Origin: Gemmatimonadota bacterium
Lineage (GTDB): Bacteria; Gemmatimonadota; Gemmatimonadetes; Gemmatimonadales; Gemmatimonadaceae
NCBI GenBank assembly: GCA_027307165.1
Contig: DAHUXM010000014.1
Location: 22,240-86,239, forward strand
Direction: 5' to 3'
Length of the DNA: 64,000 nucleotides
The notes below the pieces were generated by a model. That model was not told the origin of the DNA and ran no database searches. It worked only from the letters and a program-made list of their open reading frames with translations. A program made the translations under genes and the position numbers. Below, piece by piece: positions 1-8,884 of the stretch. Each line of letters starts with the position of its first letter. The stretch's first letter is position 1.

Positions 1-507
1 GGTGCCCTGCTCGCCGTCGCGGCTGCCGTCTCAGCGTTCGGATATGTGAGCGGTGACATGCTCACCACGCCGCGAATTCTTTTCGCGTTCGGCAGGGATG
101 GATTTCTCCCCGCACGTTTCGGCTCGGTGCATCCGCGTCATCACACACCGGTCATTGCGATAATCGCGCATGCTGCCGCCTGTGTTGCGTTCGCGCTCAC
201 CGGCACATTCACGTCGCTGGTGGTGTTGTCGACAGTTTCGATGCTGCTCATCTACCTCGCGACGTGTCTTGCGGCGATACAGTTGCGCAGGCGCGACGTT
301 CGCACTGACGGACCGCCGTTCGTGCTGCGCGGCGGTCCCGTCATTCCTCTGCTTGCGTGCGTCGTCGTGGTGTGGATGCTCTCCAGCGCATCGCGAATCG
401 AATTCATCAGCGTCGGCGTGGCACTGGTGATTGCGACAGTGTTGTACGCAATCCGCCAGTACCTTGCCGGTCGACCCGTGGTCGCTACTTCAGCTCGCGA
501 ACCTTGA
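1..507 (+). CDS. APC-family amino acid permease, C-terminal part (5' truncated by window edge)
   Basis: The frame is open from base 1, so the gene begins outside the window. The visible 168 residues include the APC-superfamily loop GDMLTTPRILFAFGRDGFLP, followed by a HPRHHTPVIAI segment and three or four hydrophobic helices. Transporters of this family move amino acids across the inner membrane by proton symport or antiport. The short polar tail after the last helix is normal for the family. Its last 23 bases overlap the 3' end of the convergent DUF1080 gene. The exact substrate cannot be read from this fragment. A full-length relative lies at 55287-56663. Confidence 0.85.
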   Translation, partial: GALLAVAAAVSAFGYVSGDMLTTPRILFAFGRDGFLPARFGSVHPRHHTPVIAIIAHAAACVAFALTGTFTSLVVLSTVSMLLIYLATCLAAIQLRRRDVRTDGPPFVLRGGPVIPLLACVVVVWMLSSASRIEFISVGVALVIATVLYAIRQYLAGRPVVATSAREP

Positions 508-1279
508 TGTTGCGGAGCGACAGCACGCCGTCGTGATCTCCCTGAATTCCAATGTATCCGCTCCGCGCAAGTCCATAGTTCGGCCATGCCGAGAACTTGC
601 TCGCCTTGACCTTGGCTTTCCAGTCGGGGCTCTGCAGATCGTACTCGAGCAGCTTCTGGCCGTTCATCCAGTGCTGCACATGATTACCCTTCACGACGAT
701 AAGACTCGAATTCCACTGGTTCGCCGGCTTCACGACACCTGCTGGCGACGGATATACAGCATACGCAGATCCAGCGGCCGTCAAACGACTCTTGCCGTCG
801 GGATGACCTGCATCGTCGAGTAGCTGGTATTCGGGTCCGCTCCAGTACATGTGATCGTACTCTTCGGTCACACGGTACATCACTCCCGAGTTTCCGCCCG
901 ATCCGAGCTTCCAGTCGAATGCAAGCTCGAAGTCACCGAACTTGTCGCGCGTTACGAGATCGCCGACGCTGCCTGACTTTGTGAGCGTGCCGTCGACGAT
1001 GTGCCAGCCGGCGGGAACGCTGTCGGCCTTGTATCCGCGGAATGCAGCGAGCGACGTTCCGTCGAACAACGTGTGCCATCCGGCGGAGTCGAGTGGAGCA
1101 GCCATGCCTCCAGCTCCTGCACTGTGCGTGCCCGTGTCGGTTGCCGATGCAACCGCACCGGTCGAACCGGCGGGTGCACTCGCCTGGTTGGAAGTCTTCG
1201 CGCATCCCGTGAGCAACAGCGCAGTTGCAAGCGACGTTGCAATCAACGTTGCCGAGCGCGTCAATGCCTTTTCGTACAT
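485..1279 (-). CDS. DUF1080 (3-keto-disaccharide hydrolase domain) lipoprotein
   Basis: A 264-residue protein starting MYEKALTRSATLIA, with a lipobox LLLTGC giving a lipidated cysteine near residue 24. A low-complexity Ala/Gly/Thr linker follows, then a jelly-roll domain beginning GWHTLFDGTSLAAFRGYKAD. The motifs FGDFELAFDWKLGSGGNSGVMYR and YIGIQGDHDGVLSLRNIKVREL are typical of PF06439. Characterised members hydrolyse 3-keto-glycosides made by glucoside 3-dehydrogenases. The ATG at 1279 was chosen because upstream in-frame sequence does not look coding and the signal peptide starts here. The gene lies 23 bases downstream of the co-directional Gfo/Idh/MocA gene, probably in one operon. Confidence 0.88.
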   Translation of the reverse strand: MYEKALTRSATLIATSLATALLLTGCAKTSNQASAPAGSTGAVASATDTGTHSAGAGGMAAPLDSAGWHTLFDGTSLAAFRGYKADSVPAGWHIVDGTLTKSGSVGDLVTRDKFGDFELAFDWKLGSGGNSGVMYRVTEEYDHMYWSGPEYQLLDDAGHPDGKSRLTAAGSAYAVYPSPAGVVKPANQWNSSLIVVKGNHVQHWMNGQKLLEYDLQSPDWKAKVKASKFSAWPNYGLARSGYIGIQGDHDGVLSLRNIKVRELK

Positions 1280-1302
1280 CGTGTCCCCTTGATTATTGGA
1301 AT

Positions 1303-2841
1303 TTAGACCGACCAGCCGTCGCGATACTCGCGCCGCAAATACTGATTCGCTTCCGGTATGTTGGTGACCAGCATCTGGTCTCCATCGTACAGCAACTTCC
1401 GCCCCTGACCCGTGCGCAGCGCGACGATGCCGAGCAGCATCGTCTCGGTGAGACGCGCACTGTATTCGAACGGCGAGCTCGCCGTCGCCTGTCCCATGCA
1501 GGCCTTTGCCCAGTTCACTTCGTGACCCCACGGAATGCGCTCGTAGGTTTTGGGTACGAGTGCTGCATCTGCCATGAGCGACACGGGATACAGGCGCGGA
1601 TTCTGTCCGTACGTATCGTTCATGAGAATCCCGCGCTCGCCGACGAATATTACTCCGTTCGACTTGAGTGGCACGTCGTCGGGCAGCGCATCCGGCCGCG
1701 GCGGATACAGACCTCCGTCGTACCAGCTCAACTTCACCGGCGGCTGCGCGCCGCGCGCTGCGAACTGGTAGTGCACGTTCGTCGCCAGCGGATACGAGAC
1801 CTGACGCATCCTTGGACGACTGCTTGCCGTCAATCGCGCAGGCTCAGCTTGCTCCGTCACGCCCCACGGCGTGGACGTCGCTTCGATGCTCGTCGGATAC
1901 GTCAGGCCGAGCGCCCAGTAGGGTTGATCTATCAGGTGCGCGCCCATATCGCCGAGTGCGCCGACGCCGTAATCCAGCCAACCGCGCCAGTTGAACGGGT
2001 GGTAGATCGGGTGATATGGAATGTCTTCGGGGATGCCGCCGAGGTAGAGATTCCAGTGGAGACCATCCGGTACCGGGTACGATCCCATGGCGTATGCGAC
2101 AGCGTCATCTAGACGACGCTGACCCCACTCGGTGCCGAATCCGTCGTCGGGATATTCCACGGGCGGCTTGGATTTGGACGGCCGCGGGATCGCCTGCGGC
2201 CAGTATCCCTTTGGCCTGTTGGTCCAGACGTGAACTTCGCGCACGTCACCGATGATTCCAGCCTGAATCCACTCGTTGATGAGCCGTGCGCCCTCGCCGG
2301 AGTGGCCCTGGTTGCCCATCTGCGTCACGAGCTTTGGATTTGCCATTGCGAGCTCGCGCAGCACGCGCGATTCGTGCACCGATACGGTCAACGGCTTCTG
2401 CACGTACACGTGCTTGCCGGCCTGCATCGCTGCCTTCGCGATAACTGCGTGCTGGTGATCGGGAGTCGCTACCACGACTCCATCTATGTCGTGCTGCTTC
2501 GCGAGCATCTCGCGGAAGTCGGCGTAGCGCACGGCCTTTTTTATCTGCGCCTCGAGTCGCAGGCGCGCTGGCGTTCCCTTGCCGTCGGGATCGCTCAACT
2601 TCTTGAGGATCATCCTGTCCGCATCCACATCACAGATCGCGACGATGTTGCAGACTTCCGCGAGTGCCTCGGCGTTCACCGAACCCTGGCCGCCGAAGCC
2701 AACTATGGCGACGTTGAGTGTGTTGCCTGGAGTTCGCCGCCGCGCTTCGGCGGCCATGTAATGCGGCGCGACCATCGCGCCGAGTGCGAGCTTGCCGGTT
2801 CCAGCGAGAAAGTCTCGCCTGGTGACGTCGTGATCTGTCAT
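1303..2841 (-). CDS. TAT-exported Gfo/Idh/MocA-family oxidoreductase
   Basis: 512 residues. The N-terminus carries a twin-arginine signal ([20 protein letters not shown]), so the protein is probably folded with NAD(P) and exported. A Rossmann motif follows ([19 protein letters not shown]), then CDVDADR, the [16 protein letters not shown] strand and the family lysine region [16 protein letters not shown]. The C-terminal domain includes [20 protein letters not shown]. The ATG at 2841 is chosen because it directly precedes the TAT signal; the open frame continues to 3189 through the repeat-rich intergenic DNA. Exported members act on sugars and keto-sugars, which fits the DUF1080 gene just downstream. 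Substrate unknown. Confidence 0.9.
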   Translation of the reverse strand: MTDHDVTRRDFLAGTGKLALGAMVAPHYMAAEARRRTPGNTLNVAIVGFGGQGSVNAEALAEVCNIVAICDVDADRMILKKLSDPDGKGTPARLRLEAQIKKAVRYADFREMLAKQHDIDGVVVATPDHQHAVIAKAAMQAGKHVYVQKPLTVSVHESRVLRELAMANPKLVTQMGNQGHSGEGARLINEWIQAGIIGDVREVHVWTNRPKGYWPQAIPRPSKSKPPVEYPDDGFGTEWGQRRLDDAVAYAMGSYPVPDGLHWNLYLGGIPEDIPYHPIYHPFNWRGWLDYGVGALGDMGAHLIDQPYWALGLTYPTSIEATSTPWGVTEQAEPARLTASSRPRMRQVSYPLATNVHYQFAARGAQPPVKLSWYDGGLYPPRPDALPDDVPLKSNGVIFVGERGILMNDTYGQNPRLYPVSLMADAALVPKTYERIPWGHEVNWAKACMGQATASSPFEYSARLTETMLLGIVALRTGQGRKLLYDGDQMLVTNIPEANQYLRREYRDGWSV

Positions 2842-2974
2842 TGGATGATCGGAATGCGGGTTCGTGAGTCCTGGGGACCGCCCGAAAATGGCAGACCGAG
2901 CGATGTTTCGGAATGGGTCGGTTCGCGTCCCTGGTTCGCTCACCGTACGTGCACGCGGCAATATTTGCCCGGAG

Positions 2975-3047
2975 TCCGTCCCCACTCCGTCCCCGCTCCG
3001 TCCCCACTCCGTCCCCACTCCGTCCCCACTCCGTCCCGCCTCCGGCC
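2975..3047. repeat. 11-bp C-rich tandem repeat in a divergent intergenic region
   Basis: Six tandem copies of TCCGTCCCCAC (one with G for A, the last ending CGCC) start at 2975, 2986, 2997, 3008, 3019 and 3030, with a partial seventh at 3041. The array lies between the divergent starts at 2841 (-) and 3063 (+) and ends about 15 bases before the esterase ATG. The period is close to one helical turn. The array falls in frames open on both strands, but the encoded text is meaningless because 11 is not a multiple of 3. Confidence 0.9.
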
Positions 3048-3062
3048 CCTGTAGATTCGCGC

Positions 3063-4724
3063 ATGCGCTCAAACACACACCTATTGGCTGGACGCGCGCT
3101 CGCCTGCTCCGCGCTGGCCACCATTCTGGTTTCACTTCCCCTGAACGGTCAGGCGCCTGCCGTATCCGGACCGCTCTTCGAGATCTCATTCAGCGGCCAG
3201 GCCCATTCGGGCCCGGTCACGGGCCGGGTTTATGTCGCGATCAGCCGGCTTGCCGATACGGCGGGGACGCCGATCATGCGCACCGGAGAGACCGGCGATC
3301 CGTTGTTCGGCGTCAACGTCGAGAATCTCGCGCCGGGCCAGACCGCGATCATCGATGCTTCCGCGTTCGGTCATCCGGTTCGGAGTCTGCGTGACATTCC
3401 AGCCGGCAGATATCGCGTCGAGCCGTTCGTGAACGTCTACACGAAATTCGCGCGCGCCGATGGCCATACCGTGTGGATGCACATGGATCAGTGGGAAGGC
3501 CAGAACTGGAAGCGGTCGCCTGGCAACATCTATGGCGATCCAGTCGTGATCACGTACGATCCGCGATCGACAAAGCCGATCAAGCTCGTCGCCGACAGGG
3601 TCATTCCACCTGTCACGGTGCCTGCAGACAACGAATACGTGAAGCGCATCAGGATACAGAGCGCTATTCTCAGCAAGTGGTGGGGCCATCCGATCTATTT
3701 CGGCGCGACCGTGCTGCTGCCAAAGGACTACGACAAGCATCCCGGTGTGAAGTATCCAATTGTGTACGATGAAGGACACTTCTCGCTCCGCGCGCCGGGC
3801 GGATTCGGGAGCACTTCGGGAGCTGGCGCAAAATTCACGAGCTACTGGCTCGCTGATGGAACGCCGCGCGTGATTCTCGTCACGCTGCAACATCCGTCGC
3901 CTTACTATGATGATTCGTACGGTGTGAATTCCGCCAACAACGGCCCGTACGGCGACGCGATAATGAAGGAGTTGATTCCCGCGGTCGAGACGAAGTTCCG
4001 TGTCGAGCGTGAGCCGTGGGCGCGGCTGCTTACCGGCGGCTCGACTGGCGGATGGATTGCGCTCGCACATCAGGTGATGTATCCGGATTTCTACGGAGGC
4101 ACGTGGGCGCTCTGTCCCGACGGCGTGGACTTTCGCTACTTCCAGATCGTCGACATCTACGCTGACACCAATGCGTACTGGCTGAATGCGGGAAGCTGGA
4201 CCAGGCTCGAGCGTCCCGATTCACGCAAGCCCGACGGCAACATCACGGCGATGATGAAGGACGAGAACTGGTTCGAGCTTTCTGTGGGAGATCACGCGCG
4301 ATCGGGTGGTCAGTGGGACATCTGGCAGGCGACGTACGGACCAGTCGGTACCGATGGATACCCCGTGCCGATCTGGGACAAGAAGACCGGCGTCATCGAC
4401 AGGAAGGTCGCGGAGTACTGGAAGCAGCATTACGATCTGCGCAACATCCTGGAAACGAACTGGAGCACGCTCGGTCCAAAGGTAGCGAACAAGATCAACG
4501 TCTACGTCGGCGACGCCGACACGTACTTCCTGAACATGGGCGTGCACAAGCTGGACGAGTTCCTGAAGCAGGCGAAGAACCCGACGCCGACGGGAGAGGT
4601 TGTGTTCCAGCCCATGGCGCCGCACTGCTGGGGACCTCCGTTGCCGGATCTCATCACGAAGATGACCGCGCACATGGACAAGTACGCACCCGCTGGTTCG
4701 GATCTTCGGAGCTGGCGCTATTGA
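3063..4724 (+). CDS. Exported esterase-like alpha/beta hydrolase (putative esterase, PF00756 type)
   Basis: 553 residues from the ATG at 3063. [20 protein letters not shown] starts a Sec signal peptide ending near NGQAPA. An N-terminal beta-rich domain ([20 protein letters not shown]) precedes the hydrolase domain. The nucleophile elbow is [15 protein letters not shown] (serine in GGSTGG); an acid probably lies in the [15 protein letters not shown] region and the histidine in [12 protein letters not shown]. The oxyanion region and [10 protein letters not shown] resemble esterase D / enterochelin-esterase relatives. It probably hydrolyses an ester in the periplasm; the substrate is unknown. 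It is transcribed away from the Gfo/Idh/MocA gene across the 11-bp repeat array. Confidence 0.82.
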   Translation: MRSNTHLLAGRALACSALATILVSLPLNGQAPAVSGPLFEISFSGQAHSGPVTGRVYVAISRLADTAGTPIMRTGETGDPLFGVNVENLAPGQTAIIDASAFGHPVRSLRDIPAGRYRVEPFVNVYTKFARADGHTVWMHMDQWEGQNWKRSPGNIYGDPVVITYDPRSTKPIKLVADRVIPPVTVPADNEYVKRIRIQSAILSKWWGHPIYFGATVLLPKDYDKHPGVKYPIVYDEGHFSLRAPGGFGSTSGAGAKFTSYWLADGTPRVILVTLQHPSPYYDDSYGVNSANNGPYGDAIMKELIPAVETKFRVEREPWARLLTGGSTGGWIALAHQVMYPDFYGGTWALCPDGVDFRYFQIVDIYADTNAYWLNAGSWTRLERPDSRKPDGNITAMMKDENWFELSVGDHARSGGQWDIWQATYGPVGTDGYPVPIWDKKTGVIDRKVAEYWKQHYDLRNILETNWSTLGPKVANKINVYVGDADTYFLNMGVHKLDEFLKQAKNPTPTGEVVFQPMAPHCWGPPLPDLITKMTAHMDKYAPAGSDLRSWRY

Positions 4725-4779
4725 TTGCGCGCGTGACGCGCATGAGCGGTAGCGTCACCAGATAGTTGTTATTCTTCTA

Positions 4780-4802
4780 TAGGGCGCAGATGTATCCGCG
4801 CC
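4780..4802. repeat. Dispersed palindrome (GGGCGCGGATnnATCCGCGCC family), copy 1
   Basis: TAGGGCGCAGATGTATCCGC and the following GCC form a near-palindrome followed by a CTGTCGCGTTACGTG tail. Close relatives occur at 42978-43000, 61603-61625 and 63179-63200. The copy at 61603 shares the downstream GTTACGTG tail. It lies between the esterase stop and the AhpD-like gene, where extragenic palindromes are usually found. Confidence 0.75.
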
Positions 4803-4856
4803 TGTCGCGTTACGTGTGAAAGCGTTACCACAGTTCAACCGATGGAAGGAAATCAC

Positions 4857-5312
4857 ATGCAGCCCAGATTCAACCTTACGGCAGATCCTGGCGCTTACCG
4901 CGCCATGTCCGAGCTGGAGAAGTACGTTCATCAGACCAGCCTGGAAGCGCCGTTGATCCATATCGTCAAGCTTTACGCATCGATAATCAATCACTGTGCA
5001 TATTGCATCGACATGCACTGGAAGGATCTTCGTGCACTGGGTGAAACGGAGCAGCGTCTGTACGGACTTCCTGCGTGGCGGGAAGCGCCGTACTACACGG
5101 ATCGCGAGCGCGCTGCATTCATATGGACCGAGGCAGTTACAGTAGTGACCGACGGTTTCATATCGGACGAAGCCTACGATGCCGTAAAGGCGCACTTCTC
5201 GGAGAAGGAGATCGTGGAGCTGACCATGGTGCTCGTAGCGATCAATGGATGGAACCGGCTCAGCGTCGCCGCACGCACTACTCCCGGCACGTACCAGCCG
5301 AAGAAGCAGTAG
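4857..5312 (+). CDS. Carboxymuconolactone decarboxylase / AhpD-like protein
   Basis: 151 residues, essentially all one AhpD-like helical domain. The redox motif is in YASIINHCAYCIDMHWKDL: CAYC followed by a histidine five residues after the second cysteine, the alkylhydroperoxidase core signature. The following GLPAWREAPYYTDRERAAFIWTEAV is also typical. Members reduce peroxides or act in thiol stress responses in the cytoplasm. The ATG at 4857 is preferred over 4842 because GGAAGGA (4844-4850) is spaced six bases before it. The last codons and stop lie in the left copy of a 36-bp direct repeat. Confidence 0.9.
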   Translation: MQPRFNLTADPGAYRAMSELEKYVHQTSLEAPLIHIVKLYASIINHCAYCIDMHWKDLRALGETEQRLYGLPAWREAPYYTDRERAAFIWTEAVTVVTDGFISDEAYDAVKAHFSEKEIVELTMVLVAINGWNRLSVAARTTPGTYQPKKQ

Positions 5313-5327
5313 CCGCACGCATGGCGA
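5292..5327. repeat. 36-bp imperfect direct repeat, left copy
   Basis: Starts TACCAGCCGAAGAAGCAGTA and matches 6741-6776 at 31 of 36 positions. It covers the end of the AhpD-like gene. With the right copy it brackets the AAA+ ATPase gene and its regulatory inverted repeat. Confidence 0.75.
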
Positions 5328-5373
5328 CGGTAGAACCGGATGCAGGGGGGTTGATCGGGCGGTAGGGTCTAAT

Positions 5374-5427
5374 TTGCCCTTCTCATAAGTACAGATATCC
5401 CTTATTTTGTACTTATGAGAAGGGCAA
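5374..5427 (+). promoter_or_regulatory. Perfect 20-bp inverted repeat overlapping the ATPase start codon
   Basis: The left arm 5374-5393 (TTGCCCTTCTCATAAGTACA) is the exact reverse complement of 5408-5427; the 14-base spacer is GATATCCCTTATTT. The ATG at 5415 lies within the right arm. At the DNA level this could be an autoregulatory operator. In an mRNA starting upstream it would form a very strong hairpin burying the start codon. The spacer and right arm (TTATTTTGTACTTATG) are AT-rich relative to the surroundings and may hold the promoter. Role inferred; the repeat is seen directly. Confidence 0.8.
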
Positions 5428-6740
5428 TATCCAACGAACTGCTCTCGCTGAAACTGGCGGAGTCACTCGCTGCGCCGACTCCTGTGCGCACCGCCCGTGA
5501 CATTCGACTTCCGAAAGTTCCCAACAAGGCGTTTGCGGTGATCGGCGTTCGGCGCGGCGGCAAGACGTCGTTCCTGTACCACTACATGGCGGGGCGTCTT
5601 GCCGCGGGTGATGAGCCTGGCACGCATCTCCTCGTGTCGCTGGAAGACGAGCGGCTCGTGGGAATGACTGCAGCTGACCTGGGGTGGCTGCTCGACGAAC
5701 ACCGGCGTATCGTGCCGGCTGTTGGACGACAGGGAAGACGAACGGTTTATCTCGATGAGATACAGGTCGTGTCGGGTTGGGAGGTGCTCGTTCGGCGCCT
5801 TCTCGATACCCACGACACGCAAGTCTTTGTCTCTGGCTCCTCTGCGAAGCTCCTCAGCAGTGAAGTTCATACTTCATTGCGTGGCCGCTCGATGGAAGTG
5901 CTGGTGCATCCATTCTCGTTCCGGGAGGCGCTACGCCATGCCGGCGAGGAGCCAGCGGTAGAATGGGCACGTCTCGATCCCAATGATCGCGCCACCGTTG
6001 ACAGTGCGCTTCGGCGCTATCTGGAGGTCGGAGGCTTTCCGGAAGCCCAACAGGCCGAATACCGGGATAGAATGGGTCTTCTAAAGGGATACGTGGATCT
6101 CATGATCCTGCGTGACGTGATCGACCGGCATCACGTTTCCCAACCGGAAGCGCTTCGGCGAATCCAGCGCCACCTCCTGACGAATCCCGGCGCGGCATTC
6201 AGTGTCTCCAAATTTCACCGCGATCTCAAATCCCAGGGATTACATGTGGGCGAGGAGACGCTGTACAATCTTCTGCGTCATGTCGAGGACGCCTTCCTCG
6301 TTCGTCTGGTTCACATGCACAGTGCATCCGAACGACAGCGCATGCGCAATCCGCGGAAGGTGTACCCAATCGATCCCGGGCTGATTCCAGTGTATCAGCA
6401 GACCGGTCGTGAAAACACGGGCAGGAGTCTCGAGACGACGATCCTGCTGGAGCTCGAGCGTCGCGGATATGACACGGGCTGGGTCCGTGTCGGGCCCGAT
6501 TACGAGGTGGATTTCCACGCTGCGCGAAGGGGCACTGCACCCTTGCTTATCCAGGTGAGCCTCGACACTGCGGCCGATGCAACCTGGGAGCGGGAGATAA
6601 GAGCTCTCGCGGCAGCGGCGGCTGAATTCCCCCGAGCGCGTCCGTTGCTCATCACCCTGGACTCTACGCCGCCCCTCCACCCTATGCCATCACGACTCGA
6701 GTGGTACTCGGCGTCGCAGTGGTTGCTCGGAGCTGACTGA
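5415..6740 (+). CDS. AAA+ ATPase with C-terminal DUF4143 domain
   Basis: 441 residues. The Walker A variant GVRRGGKT (residues 44-51) and Walker B VYLDEIQVVSGWE are in the form typical of this P-loop family. They are followed by FVSGSSAKLLSSEVHTSLRG, the PFSFREAL box and a winged-helix-like segment. The C-terminal DUF4143 region has a PD-(D/E)xK-like pattern: ETTILLELERRGYD then YEVDF. Such ATPases are widespread, often horizontally moved, and of unknown physiological role. There is no clear ribosome-binding site, and the start lies in an inverted repeat. The gene stands alone between two copies of a 36-bp direct repeat, which suggests cassette-like insertion. Confidence 0.9.
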   Translation: MRRAISNELLSLKLAESLAAPTPVRTARDIRLPKVPNKAFAVIGVRRGGKTSFLYHYMAGRLAAGDEPGTHLLVSLEDERLVGMTAADLGWLLDEHRRIVPAVGRQGRRTVYLDEIQVVSGWEVLVRRLLDTHDTQVFVSGSSAKLLSSEVHTSLRGRSMEVLVHPFSFREALRHAGEEPAVEWARLDPNDRATVDSALRRYLEVGGFPEAQQAEYRDRMGLLKGYVDLMILRDVIDRHHVSQPEALRRIQRHLLTNPGAAFSVSKFHRDLKSQGLHVGEETLYNLLRHVEDAFLVRLVHMHSASERQRMRNPRKVYPIDPGLIPVYQQTGRENTGRSLETTILLELERRGYDTGWVRVGPDYEVDFHAARRGTAPLLIQVSLDTAADATWEREIRALAAAAAEFPRARPLLITLDSTPPLHPMPSRLEWYSASQWLLGAD

Positions 6741-6776
6741 TACCAGTCGCAGAAGCAGTAACTTCACGCATGGCGA
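6741..6776. repeat. 36-bp imperfect direct repeat, right copy
   Basis: Starts immediately after the ATPase TGA with TACCAGTCGCAGAAGCAGTA and ends in CACGCATGGCGA. It matches 5292-5327 at 31 of 36 positions. The ATG at 6770 of the next gene lies inside this copy. Confidence 0.75.
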
Positions 6777-7729
6777 TACGCGTCATGAAGCTATCGATAG
6801 TCCTGGGCTGCGTCATCGCGCTGTCGCCACCGATCGATATCGCAGCTGCGCAGACTCCCGTCGCGCCTGTCTTCATCGATACGATATCCACGCGCGACAC
6901 TGCCCCGAATCATCCCGTGCTTCACGAGTGTGATGCCGCCAGACCGGAATGGGTATTCTGCGACGACTTCGAGACCGACAGACTCGGCCGCTACTTCGAG
7001 TACACCCATCCGGACTCCAGCTTCGAGCGCACCGACAGTGTGGGTGTGCTGGGTTCGTTCGGGATGCGCGCACGCTTCAAGAAAGGGCAGGTCGATGCCG
7101 GATCGCTCAAGCTCGCACTCGGCAAGACTCCAGTGCCGTACATGCATCCGGTGGATAGCGGTGCGACGGTGTATCGCGAGCTGTACTGGCGCGTGTATCT
7201 GCGCAACGATTCCACGTGGACCGGTGGCGGCGGCGACAAGTTGTCGCGCGCGCAGGTGCTCACTTCACGTTCGTGGGCGCAGGCCGCGGGCGCGCCGGTG
7301 TGGTCCGGCAGTGGTGTAACGTCCGATTATCTCGTCATCGATCCGTATTCGGGGACCGATGCTTCCGGAGTCGTGCGCGCAACAACGTACAACGACTTTT
7401 CGCGTCTCCGCTGGCTCGGCGCGATACGCAGTGCGACGCCGATCTTCGCGCCGTCGCGGGTGGGCAAGTGGTATTGCATAGAGGCGCACGCGCGACTCAA
7501 CGATCCAGGGAAGAACAACGGTGTGTTCGAGCTGTGGGTCGACGACTTCATCGAGGCACGTGAGGGAAACATCGACTGGCTCGGTAGTTTCACCGACTAC
7601 GGATTCAACGCAGTCTTCTTCGAGAATTACTGGAACGCAGGATCGCCAGTGGAGCAGAGCCGCTACATGGATAACATTGTCGTGAGCACGAAGCGCATTG
7701 GATGCGGGAGATTGATCGCGGCGAATTGA
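6770..7729 (+). CDS. Exported lectin/polysaccharide-lyase-like protein
   Basis: 319 residues. A Sec signal (KLSIVLGCVIALSPPIDIAA) is followed by HECDAARPEWVFCDDFETD, a pattern common in concanavalin-like jelly-roll domains. Later segments include YRELYWRVYLRNDSTW, VGKWYCIEAHARLNDPGKNN and GVFELWVDDFIEA. The beta-rich composition resembles polysaccharide-lyase or LamG-like folds, but I see no catalytic motif I can name. An alternative ATG at 6785 gives a more compact signal peptide. No convincing ribosome-binding site precedes either start. Carbohydrate binding or cleavage is a guess. Confidence 0.7.
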   Translation: MAIRVMKLSIVLGCVIALSPPIDIAAAQTPVAPVFIDTISTRDTAPNHPVLHECDAARPEWVFCDDFETDRLGRYFEYTHPDSSFERTDSVGVLGSFGMRARFKKGQVDAGSLKLALGKTPVPYMHPVDSGATVYRELYWRVYLRNDSTWTGGGGDKLSRAQVLTSRSWAQAAGAPVWSGSGVTSDYLVIDPYSGTDASGVVRATTYNDFSRLRWLGAIRSATPIFAPSRVGKWYCIEAHARLNDPGKNNGVFELWVDDFIEAREGNIDWLGSFTDYGFNAVFFENYWNAGSPVEQSRYMDNIVVSTKRIGCGRLIAAN

Positions 7730-7860
7730 CGGCGTCGCTGGTCATCCACGTGGCCAGGACAGCGGACATGCGCTGGTTCTTACCGTTCGCATCCTGACGG
7801 TGTAGTTTTCCCTCCACGCGAGACCGGAGCGTCGTGGTGCACATTCGTGTAGTGCGTCGA

Positions 7861-7920
7861 ATTGGTGTTACGTGTAGTGGGTTACTGGCGGAGCCGATGG
7901 CAGCTGACGATGTGGCGGAG
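7861..7920 (+). pseudogene. 60-bp relict of an HTH-regulator 3' end (direct repeat of 27217-27276)
   Basis: About 54 of 60 bases match 27217-27276, the codons for IGVTCSGLRAEPMTAEEVAR of the regulator there. Read in the same frame this copy gives IGVTCSGLLAEPMAADDVAE. Similarity stops at both ends of the segment. The two copies have the same orientation and bracket the secretion/Rhs block, about 19.4 kb apart. Confidence 0.7.
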
Positions 7921-8086
7921 GGGTATGCTCTGTTCCCCGTTTCGTGAGACAGCTTCAGGAACCCAAGTTCGCAACAACTGTGGCTGGAGCAGTCAAACAA
8001 CTGGGCCTCCGATAAACCCGGGGCGATTCAAACCGCATTTGTTTGACCCAAGTGTGTGTCATGGTTGCTGTGCACATTTAGATATG

Positions 8087-8160
8087 GGGAAACGAGGTCA
8101 GAGCTTATTTTCTAGTCCAAAACTTGGGACCGGCTGAAGAAATACACTCCGACCCCTGAT
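8087..8160. repeat. Imperfect hairpin element (GAGGTCAGAG...CTCCGACCCC)
   Basis: The left end GAGGTCAGAGCTTATTTTCT is an imperfect reverse complement of AGAAATACACTCCGACCCC near 8138-8156. Ends of the form GGGGTCAGAGT...ACTCTGACCCC are familiar from small extragenic palindromic elements linked to REP-associated transposases. This copy looks degenerate. Only one copy was noticed in the window. Confidence 0.45.
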
Positions 8161-8176
8161 TCCCTGCGGGATTTAC

Positions 8177-8815
8177 TCACCGAACTGGGTAGCCACGCTG
8201 ACGCCGCCACTCTTGCCATAGCCTGTTGTTCGTTTGTCGATTCTCTGTGGTCCACCACGCCTCGGATAGGCTTTCCCGTAGACTAGCGATGTACTTTTGC
8301 TTGGTTGCATAAAGCTCGTCTGGCGTCTTTCGCAAGAAAGTGATTACCTCTTCGGTGCACAATCGCTCCATTCTGGGTAATAGGTCCCTTCTGAACGCAG
8401 CGAGAAATCCAGCCCGTGCCAGCTTAGCATGTGTGAACTCGTGGACAATATCGCACGCCGTGAGCCCAGGAGAGTATTCCAATATTACATCCATGGACAG
8501 GACACAGACATTCGTTTCTTCCCAGTACATAGCCGATGGTACCGGAAGCACGATGATACACGTGCACAAGTCCAGCATCCGCGCATAACGAGAGGGATCA
8601 AATCTCCGAATGTCGTTGATCGCATCATCAACCTTTGCCAGCGTCGATTCCAGAGCAGCCTTGTCTCGCATTCGGTCTCGTTCCGGAATATGAACCGAGA
8701 ATCCATGTATCGAATGCGGACGCGCTGCAGCAATGGCGATCAATTGCTGTAGATAGAATCCGGGTCGTTTAGCACGAAGTACCAGGCGCGGATGACAGTT
8801 TAGCATTGGAGACAT
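8177..8815 (-). CDS. HExxH-containing protein downstream of Rhs, function unknown
   Basis: 212 residues, no signal peptide. A zincin-type motif HEFTH lies in CDIVHEFTHAKLARAGFLAA; no third metal ligand is certain. A helical N-terminal part (VDDAINDIRRFDPSRYARML) precedes it and a charged helical C-terminus follows (KQKYIASLRESLSEAWWTTE). The gene starts 69 bases after the Rhs stop on the same strand, the position typical of a polymorphic-toxin immunity or accessory gene. It could be a peptidase that processes the Rhs protein, an immunity protein, or unrelated. A second ATG lies at 8806. Confidence 0.6.
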   Translation of the reverse strand: MSPMLNCHPRLVLRAKRPGFYLQQLIAIAAARPHSIHGFSVHIPERDRMRDKAALESTLAKVDDAINDIRRFDPSRYARMLDLCTCIIVLPVPSAMYWEETNVCVLSMDVILEYSPGLTACDIVHEFTHAKLARAGFLAAFRRDLLPRMERLCTEEVITFLRKTPDELYATKQKYIASLRESLSEAWWTTENRQTNNRLWQEWRRQRGYPVR

Positions 8816-8884
8816 TAACGTTCGTTGATGGGGTGGCTCGTTCGACCCAATCCAATTCTATACGTGAGGGTTGAATGCCGCAGG

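Larger units (their letters stand above)
7730..8176. other. Intergenic remnant region
   Basis: No gene is supported here. The stretch holds a 60-bp fragment resembling the 3' end of the HTH gene at 26.5 kb (7861-7920) and an imperfect hairpin at 8087-8160. Short open frames in it have no recognisable product. Its AT content rises toward 8100, unlike the neighbouring genes. Confidence 0.6.

Noticed and set aside
2230..3054. 274-codon plus-strand open frame opposite the Gfo/Idh/MocA gene
   Set aside because: The product is His/Arg/Val-rich without family features; the minus strand encodes a clear TAT oxidoreductase.
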